Part shown: positions 27,470-37,054 of the stretch, in pieces
Layout: each line of letters begins with the position of its first letter
Position numbering within the stretch: the stretch's first letter is position 1
Source: Kutzneria chonburiensis
GTDB lineage: Bacteria; Actinomycetota; Actinomycetes; Mycobacteriales; Pseudonocardiaceae
Direction: 5' to 3'
Length of the DNA: 64,000 bases
Assembly: GCF_028622115.1 (NCBI RefSeq)
Contig: NZ_CP097263.1
Coordinates: forward strand, 2,852,001-2,916,000
Made by a program: the position numbers and the translations under genes
The notes under the pieces: model-generated
What the model saw: only the letters and a program-made list of their open reading frames with translations
Databases searched by the model: none
Told to the model about the DNA's origin: nothing

Positions 27470-27639
27470 CTACGGTCTGCGCTTGGCCGGGAAGATCTCG
27501 TCCATCACGACCGCGCCCTCCTCCATCACCGGCTTGAGCTGATGCCGGTAGACCGTCTCGGTCACCGTCGTCCCGCTGTGGCCGACCAGTCGAGCGATGT
27601 CCTCCAGCCTGTGCGTGCCGAAAACCCCATCCGCGCAGG
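27470..27639 (-). pseudogene. Tyrosine integrase, C-terminal fragment
   Basis: The minus frame reads FGTHRLEDIARLVGHSG, TTVTETVYRHQLKPVM and MDEIFPAKRRP to a TAG at 27470. LVGHSGTTVTETVY is the box II end of tyrosine recombinases, with the catalytic His (GHSG) and the Tyr nucleophile (VYRH). Everything upstream was replaced by the IS at 27640. Its 3' end faces the partial tRNA 75 bp away, as in many tRNA-specific integrative elements. It points the opposite way from the fragment at 2261 and the two do not overlap, so whether they are one gene split by rearrangement or two integrases is unresolved. Confidence 0.75.
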
Positions 27640-28740
27640 TCAAGCTGCATATAGGTACTCGTGGATGAGGCCGCCGAGACGGTCCTGTCGGCGTAGGGCG
27701 AGGCGGTCGATCCGGTCGAGTTCGAGGGGGTGAGGCTGGGCTCGCTGCGGTGCCGCGGCGTCAAGCGATCGGTGAGTTCGATGCAGGTTGTAGTGCCGCT
27801 CGTACTCGCGCAGCGCGTGCCGGAGGTGGGTTTCGTTCCAGATCAGCGTGCGGTCCAGCAGTTCGACGCGGAGTGTCTTCACCCAGCGTTCGGTGATCGC
27901 GTTCATGCGAGGCATCCGGACACCGGTCAACACGGTGGTGATCCCGGCGCTACCTAGGATCTCGCCGATCAGCGCGGGGTACTTGGCGTCGCGGTCGCGG
28001 ATGAGAAACCTGATCCGCGCGAGGCTTCCGGCGTCCTCGAGGTCCATGAGCAGGTTGTGGACTGCTTGCCTCACCCAGGCATGTGTCGGGTGCGCGGTGG
28101 TGCCGAGAACGTGTGCCCGCCGGCGGGCGTGGTGGATCGCGGCGAGGATGTACTGCCGCGCTCCGGTCAGGGTGACGGTCTCGATGAAGTCGATCGCGAG
28201 GATTGCCTCGGCCTGGGAGCGTAGGAGGTCTGCCCACGTGACGGTCGCCCGGCACAGCGCCGGGTCAACACCCTCGGTCTTGAGTATCTCCCACATGATC
28301 GAAGGAGTAATCGTACCGCCGAGGAGGGCAAATTCACCGTGGATGCGCCGGTAGCCCCAGGAAGAATTCTCGGCTGCCATACGGAGTACAAAACGACGGA
28401 TCGAGGTTAGGGTACGCGGACGCCCAGACCTCCGGCGCAAACTCAGGCGGGCGTGGCGGTGCTTAACCAGGTCACGATGCCACCGCAGCACCGTATCCGG
28501 GCTGACCAGCAATCAGAACCGGCGCAGCGTCGCGCGGGCCAGCGGCACGAGCAACGCCGCCAACAACGCCCTGTCCTCGGGGCGCAATCGCGGACGCTGG
28601 TCGCCCAGTTGTCGTCGCAGGACGGTGAGCTGGTGGCGGAGGGCGAGGATCTCGATGTCCTTCTCGCGGTTGGTCATCGGCAGCAGCCGTCGCGCGGCAA
28701 AGGCGTGTGGGACGGCGAGGTAGGCGAAGCGAACGAGCAC
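27640..28740 (-). pseudogene. IS transposase (rve family, second type) with an in-frame stop
   Basis: From 28740 the frame reads MLVRFAYLAVPHAFAARRLL, NREKDIEILALRHQLTVLRR and LARATLRRF, hits TGA at codon 76, then continues in frame LLVSPDTVLRWHRDLVKHR. The related copy at 55876-56238 has an Arg codon at that position (RRIRLLVSPETVLRW), so a CGA-to-TGA change explains the stop. The catalytic core is otherwise intact: AILAIDFIETV, FLIRDRDAKYP, NAITERWVKTLR. The IS truncates the integrase on its left and ends near 28800. Confidence 0.75.
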
Positions 28741-28779
28741 GAGCCGCGATCATGCCGGAGGATGACCGCTCACGCGCCA

Positions 28780-29123
28780 ACGACTGCTGACCTGCACGGA
28801 TGTATTTCCCGGCACGTACACCTCCCCCACCTGCTGAGCGAGTCCGCGCGAGCCCTGACCATCCTCCCGCAATACGGCAAGACCGTCACCCAGGGCAGCG
28901 CGCTGGCCCTGAACCACCTCTCCCGTGGTTCGCCGTCCGCCTGACCACCGCCGCCACCCCGCTGATAGAGGGCCAGGGCAACCTCTGCCCCCGCGCAGAA
29001 GACGCAAGGTCGCGCAGATGTTCGCCGGCTTCGAGCTGGTTTGATCCCGGCCTGGTCTCGTTGCCGCACAATGGCGACACGTCGATGCTGGCCGGGCTCG
29101 CCCCCAACCCTGAACTACGCTAG
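28780..29123 (+). pseudogene. S-adenosyl methyltransferase (PF04672-type) 3' remnant
   Basis: The recognisable part is KVAQMFAGFELV followed, after a one-base shift, by DPGLVSLP. This is the usual ending of the large actinomycete SAM-dependent methyltransferase family (FxGFELVDPGLVxxPxW). A second shift follows before a TAG near 29123. Upstream, to the IS edge at about 28800, fragments such as SESARALTILPQYGKTV have coding character but no certain match. Confidence 0.4.
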
Positions 29124-29824
29124 GCCGCCATGACGTCGACCAGCACTGCTGTCGCGTTGTCCCCGTGTTCAGTTTCCACCGCGTCCCGGACCAGTCTGCC
29201 GACGACCTCCCCGCCTTCCGACGAAGACGTGGCTGCAACGAGAGCCTCTTTCCGCACCGCGTCGTGCACCCCGTCGCTGCAGAGCAGGTAACGATCGCCG
29301 GACCGGAGTGCCTGCAAACGTACCGCCGGGACAAAGGACGAATGCTCCCCGCCGCCGAGGCAGCGCGTGACGACGGACGATCCCGCGCGATGGTCCGTCG
29401 TCAGCTGGCCCGCGAACCCGTCCTGCAGTCGATACACCCGGACATCACCGACGTTGGCCAGCACGACGTTGCCGGTGGCGGACAACGACAGCATCGCCGC
29501 CGTGCATCCCATGCCGTTGCCCTCGGCACGCATCCGCTCGGAGATCGCACCGAACAAGGAGACCGGGTCACCGGTCTGGTCCGAAGACAGCAGCTCCGCA
29601 GCCAGCACGGCGGCGCGGTCGCCGTCTGCGTGCCCTCCCATGCCGTCCACGACGGCAATGTTGAGGGGGCGGTCGACCGGAACGATGAGATCGATGTGCA
29701 CAGGTATGCCGGAATTGCCTGTGCACACCAGGCCGTCCACTCCCACCGCATCCTCGTTGCGATCGCGTCTGCCGACCGCCGTCGCCAGGGACACCCGCAC
29801 GCGGATCAGCTCGTCACTCGCCAC
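29120..29824 (-). CDS. PP2C-family protein phosphatase
   Basis: Starting from GTG 29824, 18 bp inside the 3' end of the kinase gene, the 234-residue product carries the PP2C series. RRDRNEDAVG is at ~15-24, NIAVVDGMGGHADGDRAA near 57, TAAMLSLSATGNVVLANVGD near 110, RYLLCSDGVHDAV near 185 and HGDNATAVLV at the end. The metal-binding Asp residues (DGMGGH, SDGV, GDN) are all present. It would reverse phosphorylation by the adjacent Ser/Thr kinase and is the last gene of that operon. Confidence 0.9.
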   Translation of the reverse strand: MASDELIRVRVSLATAVGRRDRNEDAVGVDGLVCTGNSGIPVHIDLIVPVDRPLNIAVVDGMGGHADGDRAAVLAAELLSSDQTGDPVSLFGAISERMRAEGNGMGCTAAMLSLSATGNVVLANVGDVRVYRLQDGFAGQLTTDHRAGSSVVTRCLGGGEHSSFVPAVRLQALRSGDRYLLCSDGVHDAVRKEALVAATSSSEGGEVVGRLVRDAVETEHGDNATAVLVDVMAA

Positions 29825-32132
29825 CAGACGTCTCCTCGAGTTCGTCCTGTCACGGCACCGGAAACGGCTCCGGTGAACACGGTCAGCACCCACGAGCACC
29901 AGAACACGAGCACTCCCAGCTCTCGTCCGAGCACGAGGCCGACGACCACCGCCGCCACGACAGCGATGATCAGGCCCGCCACCAACGCCTTCGCCGCGCC
30001 CAGCAGTGCGCCGGACAACGGTGTCCGGGGCAGGAGGAGCCCGGCCAGAAGCGAAGCTGTGCCCGCCAGCAACACCGTTCCCACCAGCACACCGTCCAAG
30101 AGGGACGAACCCGAGGCCGCACCGATCCCCGCCACCACCGCGAAGGATCCACCCGCGATCGCCGTGCCCACCACCGCGCGCCCGAACCGGAGGTGGTCCC
30201 CGACCGTCACCGGGCGGTTCCGCACGGGCAACGCTGGCACGGCCACGATCCAGTCGCCGGTGGACGGAACTCCGCTCACCATCGCCTCGACCTCGGCACG
30301 CAGACCACGGGCCGCGGCGGCGAACTCGTCCTGCTCGGTCGGAGGTCGTCGTCTCGTCTCCTCCGCGAGCGCCGCCAGCAGCACGACCACGACGTCCAGC
30401 GCGGGCTGGTGCACACCGCGATCCTGGTCTGTGAGCGCGCGGAACCAGGCAGTCCTGCGGGCACGGCGCGTTGTCAGCTCGCGAGCCCTCCGGTTCAGGT
30501 TGCGACGGTACACCGGGTCGAGAACGGCCCTGAGCACCATGTCGCCCAGCCGTTGACGCTCCGGCAGCCGGCTGAGGTCGCCGAGCGCGTCCCTGGCGTA
30601 GTCCTCCGCCATCCGGTGCCAGCGCTCCCATTGGGCGGCGACCAGATCGAGTCCTCCCTGGCCGGAAAGCCTGGCGAGAGCGCGCAACGCACCGCTGTTC
30701 AGCAACGCGTCGAGAGCCGCCCGTGCCGCGGTCTCACCGGACTCGGACTCGGCGGCGAGCTGCGCCAGTCCTGGCCTGTCGACCACGAACCCGCGGAACC
30801 GCGGCTCAGCCGAGGCGTCGAGTCGCACCATCAGCTCGCAGACACACCGGTCGACCGGCGAACGCGGCTGGACGAAGTGCTCGTCGACGTCGTCCAGCGC
30901 CGAACGCATGTCGTCCGACACGGACGACGCCCATTCCAGCAGCGATGACCAGCCGTCGCCCAGCACGAGTTCGCCTGCGGCCTGCCAGTTGGCGGCCATC
31001 GCCGCGGCGAGCTGACGGGGCCGGGTGATCCGCGCACCCGCGAACACAAACTCCCCTCCCGCCTGTTCGTCCGGCCCGATATGCTCGTCGATCGCGGGCT
31101 CGGCGCCTTCCAGCCACTCCTGGACCTGGCGGGCTCCCCACCGGTTCTCCGGCCTCCAGGTCAGCAGCCCCGGAGCAGGGAGCGCCAGCGCACCGGAACG
31201 ACGTCGTCGATCGGGACCGGCGAGCTGTTCACCTGCTCGTTGATCTCGTCGTCGGACAGCATCAGACCATTGGGGCCGACCTGGAACGGGTGGTACCCCT
31301 GCAGCAGTTCGATCAGCGTGATGCCGAGCGCCCACCAGTCGATCGCGGGTGATCTCGCCTGCCGGAACAGCTCGGGGGCGGCGTAGGCGGGCGTCATCGC
31401 ACCAGTCGACCGTTCCCTGGTGAACGCGTGCACCGCGGACACACCGAAATCGCTGACGCACATCCTCAGCGGCTCCACCTCGCGCAGGAGGATGTTGGCC
31501 GGCTTGATGTCCCCGTGGACCAGCGCCCGCGCGCCGCTGTTGGCAGCGGCGGACACGCGGTCGTGCAGGTACCCCAGAGCCCCGGTCACCTGGACGAGCA
31601 CAACCTCGGCCTCATCGGTGGTCAGCGGGCGGCCGAGCCCGTGCACGTGGTCCAGCAGCGAGCCGTGGGGCAGGTGGGGCATCACCTCGTAGTCCCGCAG
31701 GCCGTCGGTCTCGGCGGCGAGCAACGAGATGACCCGGTCGTCGTGTTCGCCGGCGAACCGCCAGAGCTCCCACACGTCCTCGACGCCGTCCCGTGCCTGC
31801 CGGTAGATCTTCAGCACGACATCGTGTTCCTGATCCCAGCGACCTCGCAACAGCAGCGCCTGTCCTCCTCGCTCCGACATGGGCTGCCGGTCGGAGAACC
31901 TGGCCGCGATGCCGGGCGGGAGCTGGTCTCCCGGTTGCCGCGCCTCCTCTGGCCCGGGCAGGTCCGACGTCTCCCGGTTGGTGCCGAGGTGAGGCCTGTC
32001 CGCGGTCGGCCTGTCGGACCTGTCACCGTCCGGTCCGGGCAGGTCGGCCGTCAGCCGCGCCGACGAGGGTCCCGCTGGAAGATCCCTCGTCTCGCGGTCC
32101 GACGGCGGGCCTGCGGCTGTCACGACACCCAC
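29806..32132 (-). pseudogene. Ser/Thr protein kinase with helical and membrane tail, split by a frameshift
   Basis: The 5' part (32132 to TGA at 31161) has a Pro/Asp-rich leader of ~75 residues, then kinase motifs: DVVLKIYRQ with the Lys, LVHGDIKPANILL (catalytic loop, HGD for HRD), CVSDFGVSA, AYAAPELFRQ, AIDWWALGITLIELLQGYHP. It stops at RSLLRGC. The C-lobe resumes one base out of register as GLLTWRPENRWGARQVQEWL. It is followed by ~400 helical residues and four membrane segments near the end (FAVVAGIGAA, GTVLLAGTASLLAGLL, LVAGLIIAVVAAVVVGLVL, VLVFWCSWVLTVFTG). One inserted base near 31165-31175 restores a ~775-residue membrane-anchored kinase. Whether the gene is dead or the base is a read error cannot be told here. 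Confidence 0.75.
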
Positions 32133-32542
32133 TCCACGACGATCTCCGCATGATGGCCAGAAGGCCCGAGGAGGATCGTGACCGGAAGCCCGAAGTCCTT
32201 CCCTTCCGGCCCGACCGCGACGCCGCCGACCTTCGTGCCGTACTTGGAACCGGGGTCCCGGACGAACAGCCGGTCGCCGCGCAGGACGATCTCGGCGTGC
32301 TCCTTGCTCACGTAGTCGTACGGCCTCAGCGCTTCCTTGATCGCCTTGTGCGAGAACATCCGTCCCAAGTGGACTTCCGCGCCGTCGTCCAAGACGATCA
32401 GCTCATCCTGTCCGTGCCGGACGCGCGCGCGCTGGGGGACAGCCTCGGGAGCGCGCGGATCCACATTGACAAAGGCGCAGACCCTACACTTGCCCGGCGG
32501 CACCTCGTTACCGCAGCTGCCGCACTCGATCAACTCCGCCAC
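32120..32542 (-). CDS. FHA-domain protein with N-terminal zinc ribbon
   Basis: The 140-residue product begins MAELIECGSCGNEVPPGK and CRVC, a four-Cys ribbon. From about 48 it is an FHA domain: LIVLDDGAEVHLGRMFS, YDYVSKEHAEIVL, LFVRDPGSKYGTKVGG. The phosphothreonine-binding residues (GR, SKEH, N/G turn) are in place. It overlaps the kinase start by 13 bp, so it is the likely phospho-reader for that kinase. The zinc ribbon may dock onto another component of the cassette. Confidence 0.9.
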   Translation of the reverse strand: MAELIECGSCGNEVPPGKCRVCAFVNVDPRAPEAVPQRARVRHGQDELIVLDDGAEVHLGRMFSHKAIKEALRPYDYVSKEHAEIVLRGDRLFVRDPGSKYGTKVGGVAVGPEGKDFGLPVTILLGPSGHHAEIVVEWVS

Positions 32543-33180
32543 GACGTTCCTCTCATGCGGACGCCCCGTTCAGAGGCACCGGCCTGGACACCGGAGAGAT
32601 CACCGGGCAGTGGAATGCCGATCATCCACACCGACTGGCCGTCGACGTTGATCTGTACCCTCTGCCTCGGCATGCTCGAAAGGTCGCCGTAGCGCTGCTC
32701 ACCGAGATGGCTCATCGTGACCAGCACCTGGTTTTCGGAACCGCGCAGCGGCGTGTCACCCGCCAGATCCGCGCGGTACGGGCCGATGACCACGGCGTCG
32801 ACATACCCGTGCAGTGCTTGGGCCGCCTCGGTGTCCAGCCAGTCCGGCTCCCTGCCGGTGAAGAGCAGGACGTCGGCATCCGGCCGACGTGTGGTCCGCC
32901 AGCGGCGCAGACCATCCAGCAGCGAGGCCAGGGCTTCAAGCTGATCGGTCGGCTCGCCACCGCTGATGGTGACGCCGTCCACCTCGTCGGGAGACAGTCC
33001 GGCGATCCACGCCAACACGCCCTCGACATCGATCTCTGTCTCCGGTTCCACGCGCCAGGTGTCGATGCTCGCGCAACCGGGACAGCGGATCGAGCAGCCC
33101 TGGAACCAGATCCCGGCCCGCACACCGGGGCCGAGGACCGTGACCGGATGGTGCAGACGGCTGATCCCGACGTTGGTCAT
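32530..33180 (-). CDS. Radical SAM protein, activase-like (4Fe-4S single cluster)
   Basis: ATG 33180 overlaps the AAA+ stop (ATGA). The 216-residue protein has GIWFQGCSIRCPGCAS (C-x3-C-x2-C) near 26-40 and GVTISGGEPTDQLEAL near 75, the SAM-binding GGE motif. The layout is that of NrdG/PflA-type single-domain activases. No glycyl-radical enzyme is encoded nearby, so its substrate may be a protein or small molecule of this locus. It overlaps the FHA gene by 13 bp, and its place inside a kinase-FHA-AAA+ operon is unusual. Confidence 0.85.
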   Translation of the reverse strand: MTNVGISRLHHPVTVLGPGVRAGIWFQGCSIRCPGCASIDTWRVEPETEIDVEGVLAWIAGLSPDEVDGVTISGGEPTDQLEALASLLDGLRRWRTTRRPDADVLLFTGREPDWLDTEAAQALHGYVDAVVIGPYRADLAGDTPLRGSENQVLVTMSHLGEQRYGDLSSMPRQRVQINVDGQSVWMIGIPLPGDLSGVQAGASERGVRMRGTSWRS

Positions 33181-35042
33181 CGCATGCCCTCCTCGGCCTG
33201 CAGACCTGGGCCGTCCTCGTCCTCCCAGACCTCCGTCACCGTGCACCTGGCGTTGGGGGCCATCGTGATCAACTCACGGCCGAGCGGGTTGAGCACGCGG
33301 CTCTCCACCACCGTGTTCACGCTGCGTCCGCCGAAAACCAGCCGGTTGTCCTTGCCGACCTCGACGTCGAGCACTGCCCGCACGCCGTCGGTGACGTCCA
33401 CCTGATACCCGCTCTGCTTGCGCACCGTGGCCGTCAGGTGGTCGAGGTTGCGGCGCAGGAGATCGCGGGCAACCGTTGCCGTGATGTAGTTGAACACGAC
33501 CACGTTGTCACCGATGCGGTTCATCAGCTCTGGTCTGCCGATCTTCACGAACGCGTCGTGGATGGCCGTCCGCACGGCCGACTCGAGCACGGCGTAGCAC
33601 GTTCCGGGCTTCACGACGGGTTCGTACTCGTCCAGCTCCTTGCCCTCCGCGTCCTTGACGCGCCGCATCATCCCGGCGTTGGAGGTAAAGACGATCAGCG
33701 TTTCGGTGAAGTACACCGTGCTGCCCGAGGCGTCGGTCAGCCTGCCGTCCTCGAGGATCTGCAGGAACTTGTCCAAGATGCGGGGGTTGGCCTTGTCGAT
33801 CTCGTCGAAGAGCAGCAGCCGGAACGGGTTGCGGCGCACGGCGTTGGTCAGTTCGCCCCCCTCGCCGTGGCCGACGTAGCCGGGCGGTGCGCCGAGAAGC
33901 CTGGCCTCGTGGTGCTCGGCGGCGAACTCGCTCATGTCGAACCTGAGCATCGCCTCCTCACGACCGAAGACGATCTTCGCGATCTGCTTGGCCAGCTCGG
34001 TCTTGCCGACGCCCGTCGGTCCGGCGAAGAACATCACGCCCTTGGGCCTCGTCGGATGGCCGGAACTCTGCGCACCGGACAATCCCAGTGCCGCACGCGC
34101 CAGGACGTCGACGACGTGCCGCACCGCGCGGGGCTGCCCGAGCACGACCTCGTTCAGAGACCGGGCCGCATCCCGAATCCGGGCCAGGAGGTCGTCATCG
34201 CGCCACGGGCTCCGGTCCACGCCGGATCGCAGGAATCGGACCGCGTCTCCGACGTCATGAGCCGGGATGCCGCGGTCACGGGCAGCAGGAGTGACCGCCA
34301 TCATGTCGGCGAGCCGCATGCCCTCCGTCTGCTCGGCGAGGTCGACGGCCACCTGCGCGCGTTCTCGTTCCGGCAGTTCCTGGTAGCCCGGCAGGCCGCC
34401 GACCAGCACGTCGGCCGTACGCCTGCGAGCGGCGAGTCCTGGCTGGGGCAGGCTGACGACACTCACCCTGGTCGCGCCGACGAGCCAGGATGGCAGGGCG
34501 CTCTCCCGGTCGGCCAGCCAGATGACGGTGTTATAGACGCCAGGCCGTTCCTTCGGCCCCATGGACACTCGCGGTGCGTCCTGGCTGAGGAACTGGCCGG
34601 CGACGAACATCCGGTGCACATCGAGCGCGCGGGGATCGGGAGAGAGCCGGTGCGCGCCGTCGACCACCACTGCCACGCGGCATTGCCGAGCACGTACGAC
34701 CCGCTCCAGCAGGACGGTCAGGCCCGCGGCGGTCGGCTCCGCTCTGGTGCCCCACACCTCGTCCCCGACAATCTTCTGCGCGGTGCCCGGCACGGTCTCA
34801 GACAACACCGACAGCCCCGCGGCGACGTGCCAGTGCAGCACCACGCTGTAGGCGTTGGCCGTGAGCACGTCGTCGAGCACCTGGTGGGTCTGCCGCAACG
34901 AGAACATCGTTCCCGAAGGCGTGGCGACAGGGCAGAGGTGGAGGTCGTCGACGTTGCCGGCGAGCACGACCTGTGCTGCCACCGGCAACCTGGCGTCGAC
35001 CTCGTGCGCCCATTCGGGGTAGTCCCTGGAAAGCCTGCTCAC
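33177..35042 (-). CDS. AAA+ ATPase with ClpA/ClpB-type C-terminal module
   Basis: The 621-residue protein has two halves. The N-terminal ~280 residues look like a degenerate ATPase unit (VAVVVDGAHRLSPDP as a worn Walker B; no clear P-loop). The C-terminal half is a Clp/HSP100 D2-like module: VMFFAGPTGVGKTELAKQI (Walker A ~342), MLRFDMSEFAAEHHEARLLG, PPGYVGHGEGGELTNAV, RLLLFDEIDKANP (Walker B ~410) and LIVFTSNAG (sensor 1). It has no Clp N-domain and no visible ClpP-binding loop. It probably remodels or assembles a protein complex. Overlaps of four bases on both sides put it in one operon with 35039-36217 and the radical-SAM gene. Confidence 0.85.
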   Translation of the reverse strand: MSRLSRDYPEWAHEVDARLPVAAQVVLAGNVDDLHLCPVATPSGTMFSLRQTHQVLDDVLTANAYSVVLHWHVAAGLSVLSETVPGTAQKIVGDEVWGTRAEPTAAGLTVLLERVVRARQCRVAVVVDGAHRLSPDPRALDVHRMFVAGQFLSQDAPRVSMGPKERPGVYNTVIWLADRESALPSWLVGATRVSVVSLPQPGLAARRRTADVLVGGLPGYQELPERERAQVAVDLAEQTEGMRLADMMAVTPAARDRGIPAHDVGDAVRFLRSGVDRSPWRDDDLLARIRDAARSLNEVVLGQPRAVRHVVDVLARAALGLSGAQSSGHPTRPKGVMFFAGPTGVGKTELAKQIAKIVFGREEAMLRFDMSEFAAEHHEARLLGAPPGYVGHGEGGELTNAVRRNPFRLLLFDEIDKANPRILDKFLQILEDGRLTDASGSTVYFTETLIVFTSNAGMMRRVKDAEGKELDEYEPVVKPGTCYAVLESAVRTAIHDAFVKIGRPELMNRIGDNVVVFNYITATVARDLLRRNLDHLTATVRKQSGYQVDVTDGVRAVLDVEVGKDNRLVFGGRSVNTVVESRVLNPLGRELITMAPNARCTVTEVWEDEDGPGLQAEEGMR

Positions 35043-36217
35043 CGATTCATCTCCCTAGCGACCGGTTCGTCCACCTCGATGGTTGAGTCGACAGGGACGA
35101 CTTCCTCTGCGGCCAGCGGCACCACGCGCAACGAGAACACTCCTGCCCGACCCGGCTTCGCGCCCTGGACCGAGACCTGCTGGCCCGGCAGCACCTGCAG
35201 CGCCTTCGTCGTGTCCCGGCACAGTTCCTCATCAGCCGCGATGTCGGCGGCTTCCCGGTTCAAGACAGGCGGCGCGCCAGGCACCGCGAGCCGCACCGGC
35301 TCCAGACGGATGGAGCCCTCCTTCACCACGGCCACCATCCCGTGGGAGGGACCACTCCTGTGCCGGAAGAGCACGCCACCGCTGACCGTGAGCACCTCGG
35401 GTGACTCGAGCACCTCGTAGCCCAGAGCGCCGTAAGCCTTGGCCAGTGCGCTGTAGGCGTATTCCTGTTCGCGCAGCACGAGTTGACGTGCCTGTGCGGC
35501 GGCGACCGCTTGCTTGAGACCCGCCACGTCCACTTCGAGCCCGGCTTCAGGCGCTGCCGCGAAGGTCCGCACCTCGGCTGCCAACTCGGCGTCGGCGGAC
35601 TCCTCCGCCAGCAGTCTCGCCTCTTCCAGCAAGGCCACAGCGGACCGCGTCCGCTTCACCGACGCGTTGTGCTCTTCCACGCGGTCGCGCAAGCTGCCGA
35701 GCAACACCGGCTGGCGCGCCACGGGTGCCGCGACGACCTGCTGCGCCAATGCCTCGATCTCTGGCGACGGCTCGATCTCGCGGTTGAGGCGGCCGAGCAT
35801 CTTCTCGACGCGCTCGGCGACAGCCGGGCGGCCGCCGCCTGCCGCCTTCTTCCGCCGCACCACCGGTTGTGGCCGGCCACCCTCGATACCGGACGCGTTG
35901 CACTGCGTCGACCTGCTGATTCGCCTGTCGCGCACCTTCTTGAGCCCGTGCCACATCACCTGGCGGTCCGTCTCCGCGGCCTTCTGCGCCTTCTGGAAGT
36001 CTGTGTCACTCCACGACTCCGGCTTGGCGAGCGGCGCGGGGACCGTGATCTCGGCGTCCAGGTCGCCAGCGGACGACATCAGCGCTGCCCGCATGCGAGC
36101 GTGCTCGTCCTCCATCACTCTCCACTGCCGTTGCAGCCTTTCCCTTCTCTGCTGCTCGAGCAGTGCGGCCTGCGCCGCCGCGTCGAGGACGTAGCTCCCC
36201 GCTCTGGTTCCGCTCAA
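35039..36217 (-). CDS. Helical/coiled-coil protein, first gene of the kinase-AAA+ operon
   Basis: I take TTG 36217 as start (LSGTRAGSYVLDAAAQ), with GGAGGTG ten bases upstream. The open frame continues to 36790, but that stretch opposes the divergent gene and lacks sense. The 392-residue product is charged and helical to ~270 (AALLEQQRRERLQRQWRVM, ALLEEARLLAEESADAELA). A smaller beta-rich end follows (LTVSGGVLFRHRSGPSHGMV, VFSLRVVPLAAEEVV). No enzyme motif is visible. Its stop overlaps the AAA+ start (ATGA). It may be the scaffold or sensor that the ATPase acts on. Confidence 0.65.
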   Translation of the reverse strand: MSGTRAGSYVLDAAAQAALLEQQRRERLQRQWRVMEDEHARMRAALMSSAGDLDAEITVPAPLAKPESWSDTDFQKAQKAAETDRQVMWHGLKKVRDRRISRSTQCNASGIEGGRPQPVVRRKKAAGGGRPAVAERVEKMLGRLNREIEPSPEIEALAQQVVAAPVARQPVLLGSLRDRVEEHNASVKRTRSAVALLEEARLLAEESADAELAAEVRTFAAAPEAGLEVDVAGLKQAVAAAQARQLVLREQEYAYSALAKAYGALGYEVLESPEVLTVSGGVLFRHRSGPSHGMVAVVKEGSIRLEPVRLAVPGAPPVLNREAADIAADEELCRDTTKALQVLPGQQVSVQGAKPGRAGVFSLRVVPLAAEEVVPVDSTIEVDEPVAREMNR

Positions 36218-36316
36218 CCCGCATTCACCTCCACTACGACGTCGCACTCGTACTGACGGACGGTGCGGAGATCCGTCAGAACACCTGTGTCCGGAGTAGA
36301 AAGCGAGAAGGGCACG

Positions 36317-37054
36317 ATGGCGGAAGAAAAATCGGCACCGGGGCAGCGACACGCCGCGTCCGGGCTCCCCGGCGTGAACCGTCGCGGCCGGATCACGGTG
36401 CTGCGCCGGTTGTTCCTGCGGCGACAGGGGAAAACGGACGGACGGCTGCGCAAGCCCGACCCGCTCTTCGTCACGGAGCGGCAGGCGACACCCATGCGCA
36501 GAAGGCTCCTCGTCGAGCTGGACAAAGGGCTGTCCGTGGTCGCGGCAGACCACGCGCAACGCGTTCGCTCGCTGAACGAGCACAGCAGGAAGGTCACCTC
36601 GCGCACCATGGCCCTGACGGACGAGCTGTCCGCTGCGGCGAACGCCCTGACCTCGGTCGAGGCCTCCGCGCCTGACCCCACCGCGCCCCCAGAGTACCGG
36701 CCGGGCGACGAGCGGCATCCGGACGACCGGGTGCGCGCCCGGCGAATGCGGGAACACGAGCGGGCGGTGAACCGCGCGCGAGCACACCATCGGGGCGTGC
36801 AGGAAGCACTAACCGCCTCCCTCGCCACGCAGGCCGATCTGCGGGCCCGCATCGAGCAACTGCGGACCGAAGCCGCCTCCGAGGCTGCCGGCATGCGCGC
36901 GCTCGTCATGGCCCAGCAGGCGCTCTACGACACGGCGCTGCTGCGCCGGCACCCGGACGCTGAACTGCTGCGCAGACTGCTCGACGCAGGTGAACCCGAT
37001 CTCTCCACCTGGCTGGGCTCCCTGTCCTCCGACGACATCGAGGAGGCGTCGTGA
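36317..37054 (+). CDS. Coiled-coil protein
   Basis: ATG 36317 follows GAAGGG. The 245-residue product has a basic N terminus (RRGRITVLRRLFLRRQGK) and long charged helices (LLVELDKGLSVVAADHAQRV, RMREHERAVNRARAHHRGVQ, ATQADLRARIEQLRTEAASE). No catalytic motif or membrane segment is seen. It is the first gene of a three-gene operon divergent from 36217, so the 100-bp gap holds promoters for both directions. A structural role with the two following membrane proteins is inferred. Confidence 0.65.
   Translation: MAEEKSAPGQRHAASGLPGVNRRGRITVLRRLFLRRQGKTDGRLRKPDPLFVTERQATPMRRRLLVELDKGLSVVAADHAQRVRSLNEHSRKVTSRTMALTDELSAAANALTSVEASAPDPTAPPEYRPGDERHPDDRVRARRMREHERAVNRARAHHRGVQEALTASLATQADLRARIEQLRTEAASEAAGMRALVMAQQALYDTALLRRHPDAELLRRLLDAGEPDLSTWLGSLSSDDIEEAS

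Noticed and set aside
28750-29334. Minus-strand frame spanning the IS end and the phosphatase gene
   Set aside because: It crosses two unrelated features and has no family resemblance; the plus-strand methyltransferase remnant explains part of it.
33177-35042. Housekeeping ClpB or ClpC
   Set aside because: It lacks the Clp N-domain, has a degenerate first half and is overlapped by radical-SAM and coiled-coil genes, unlike the core chaperones.
33438-35420. 660-codon plus frame opposite the AAA+ ATPase
   Set aside because: The minus strand has Walker A, Walker B and sensor motifs; the plus frame has no recognisable domain.
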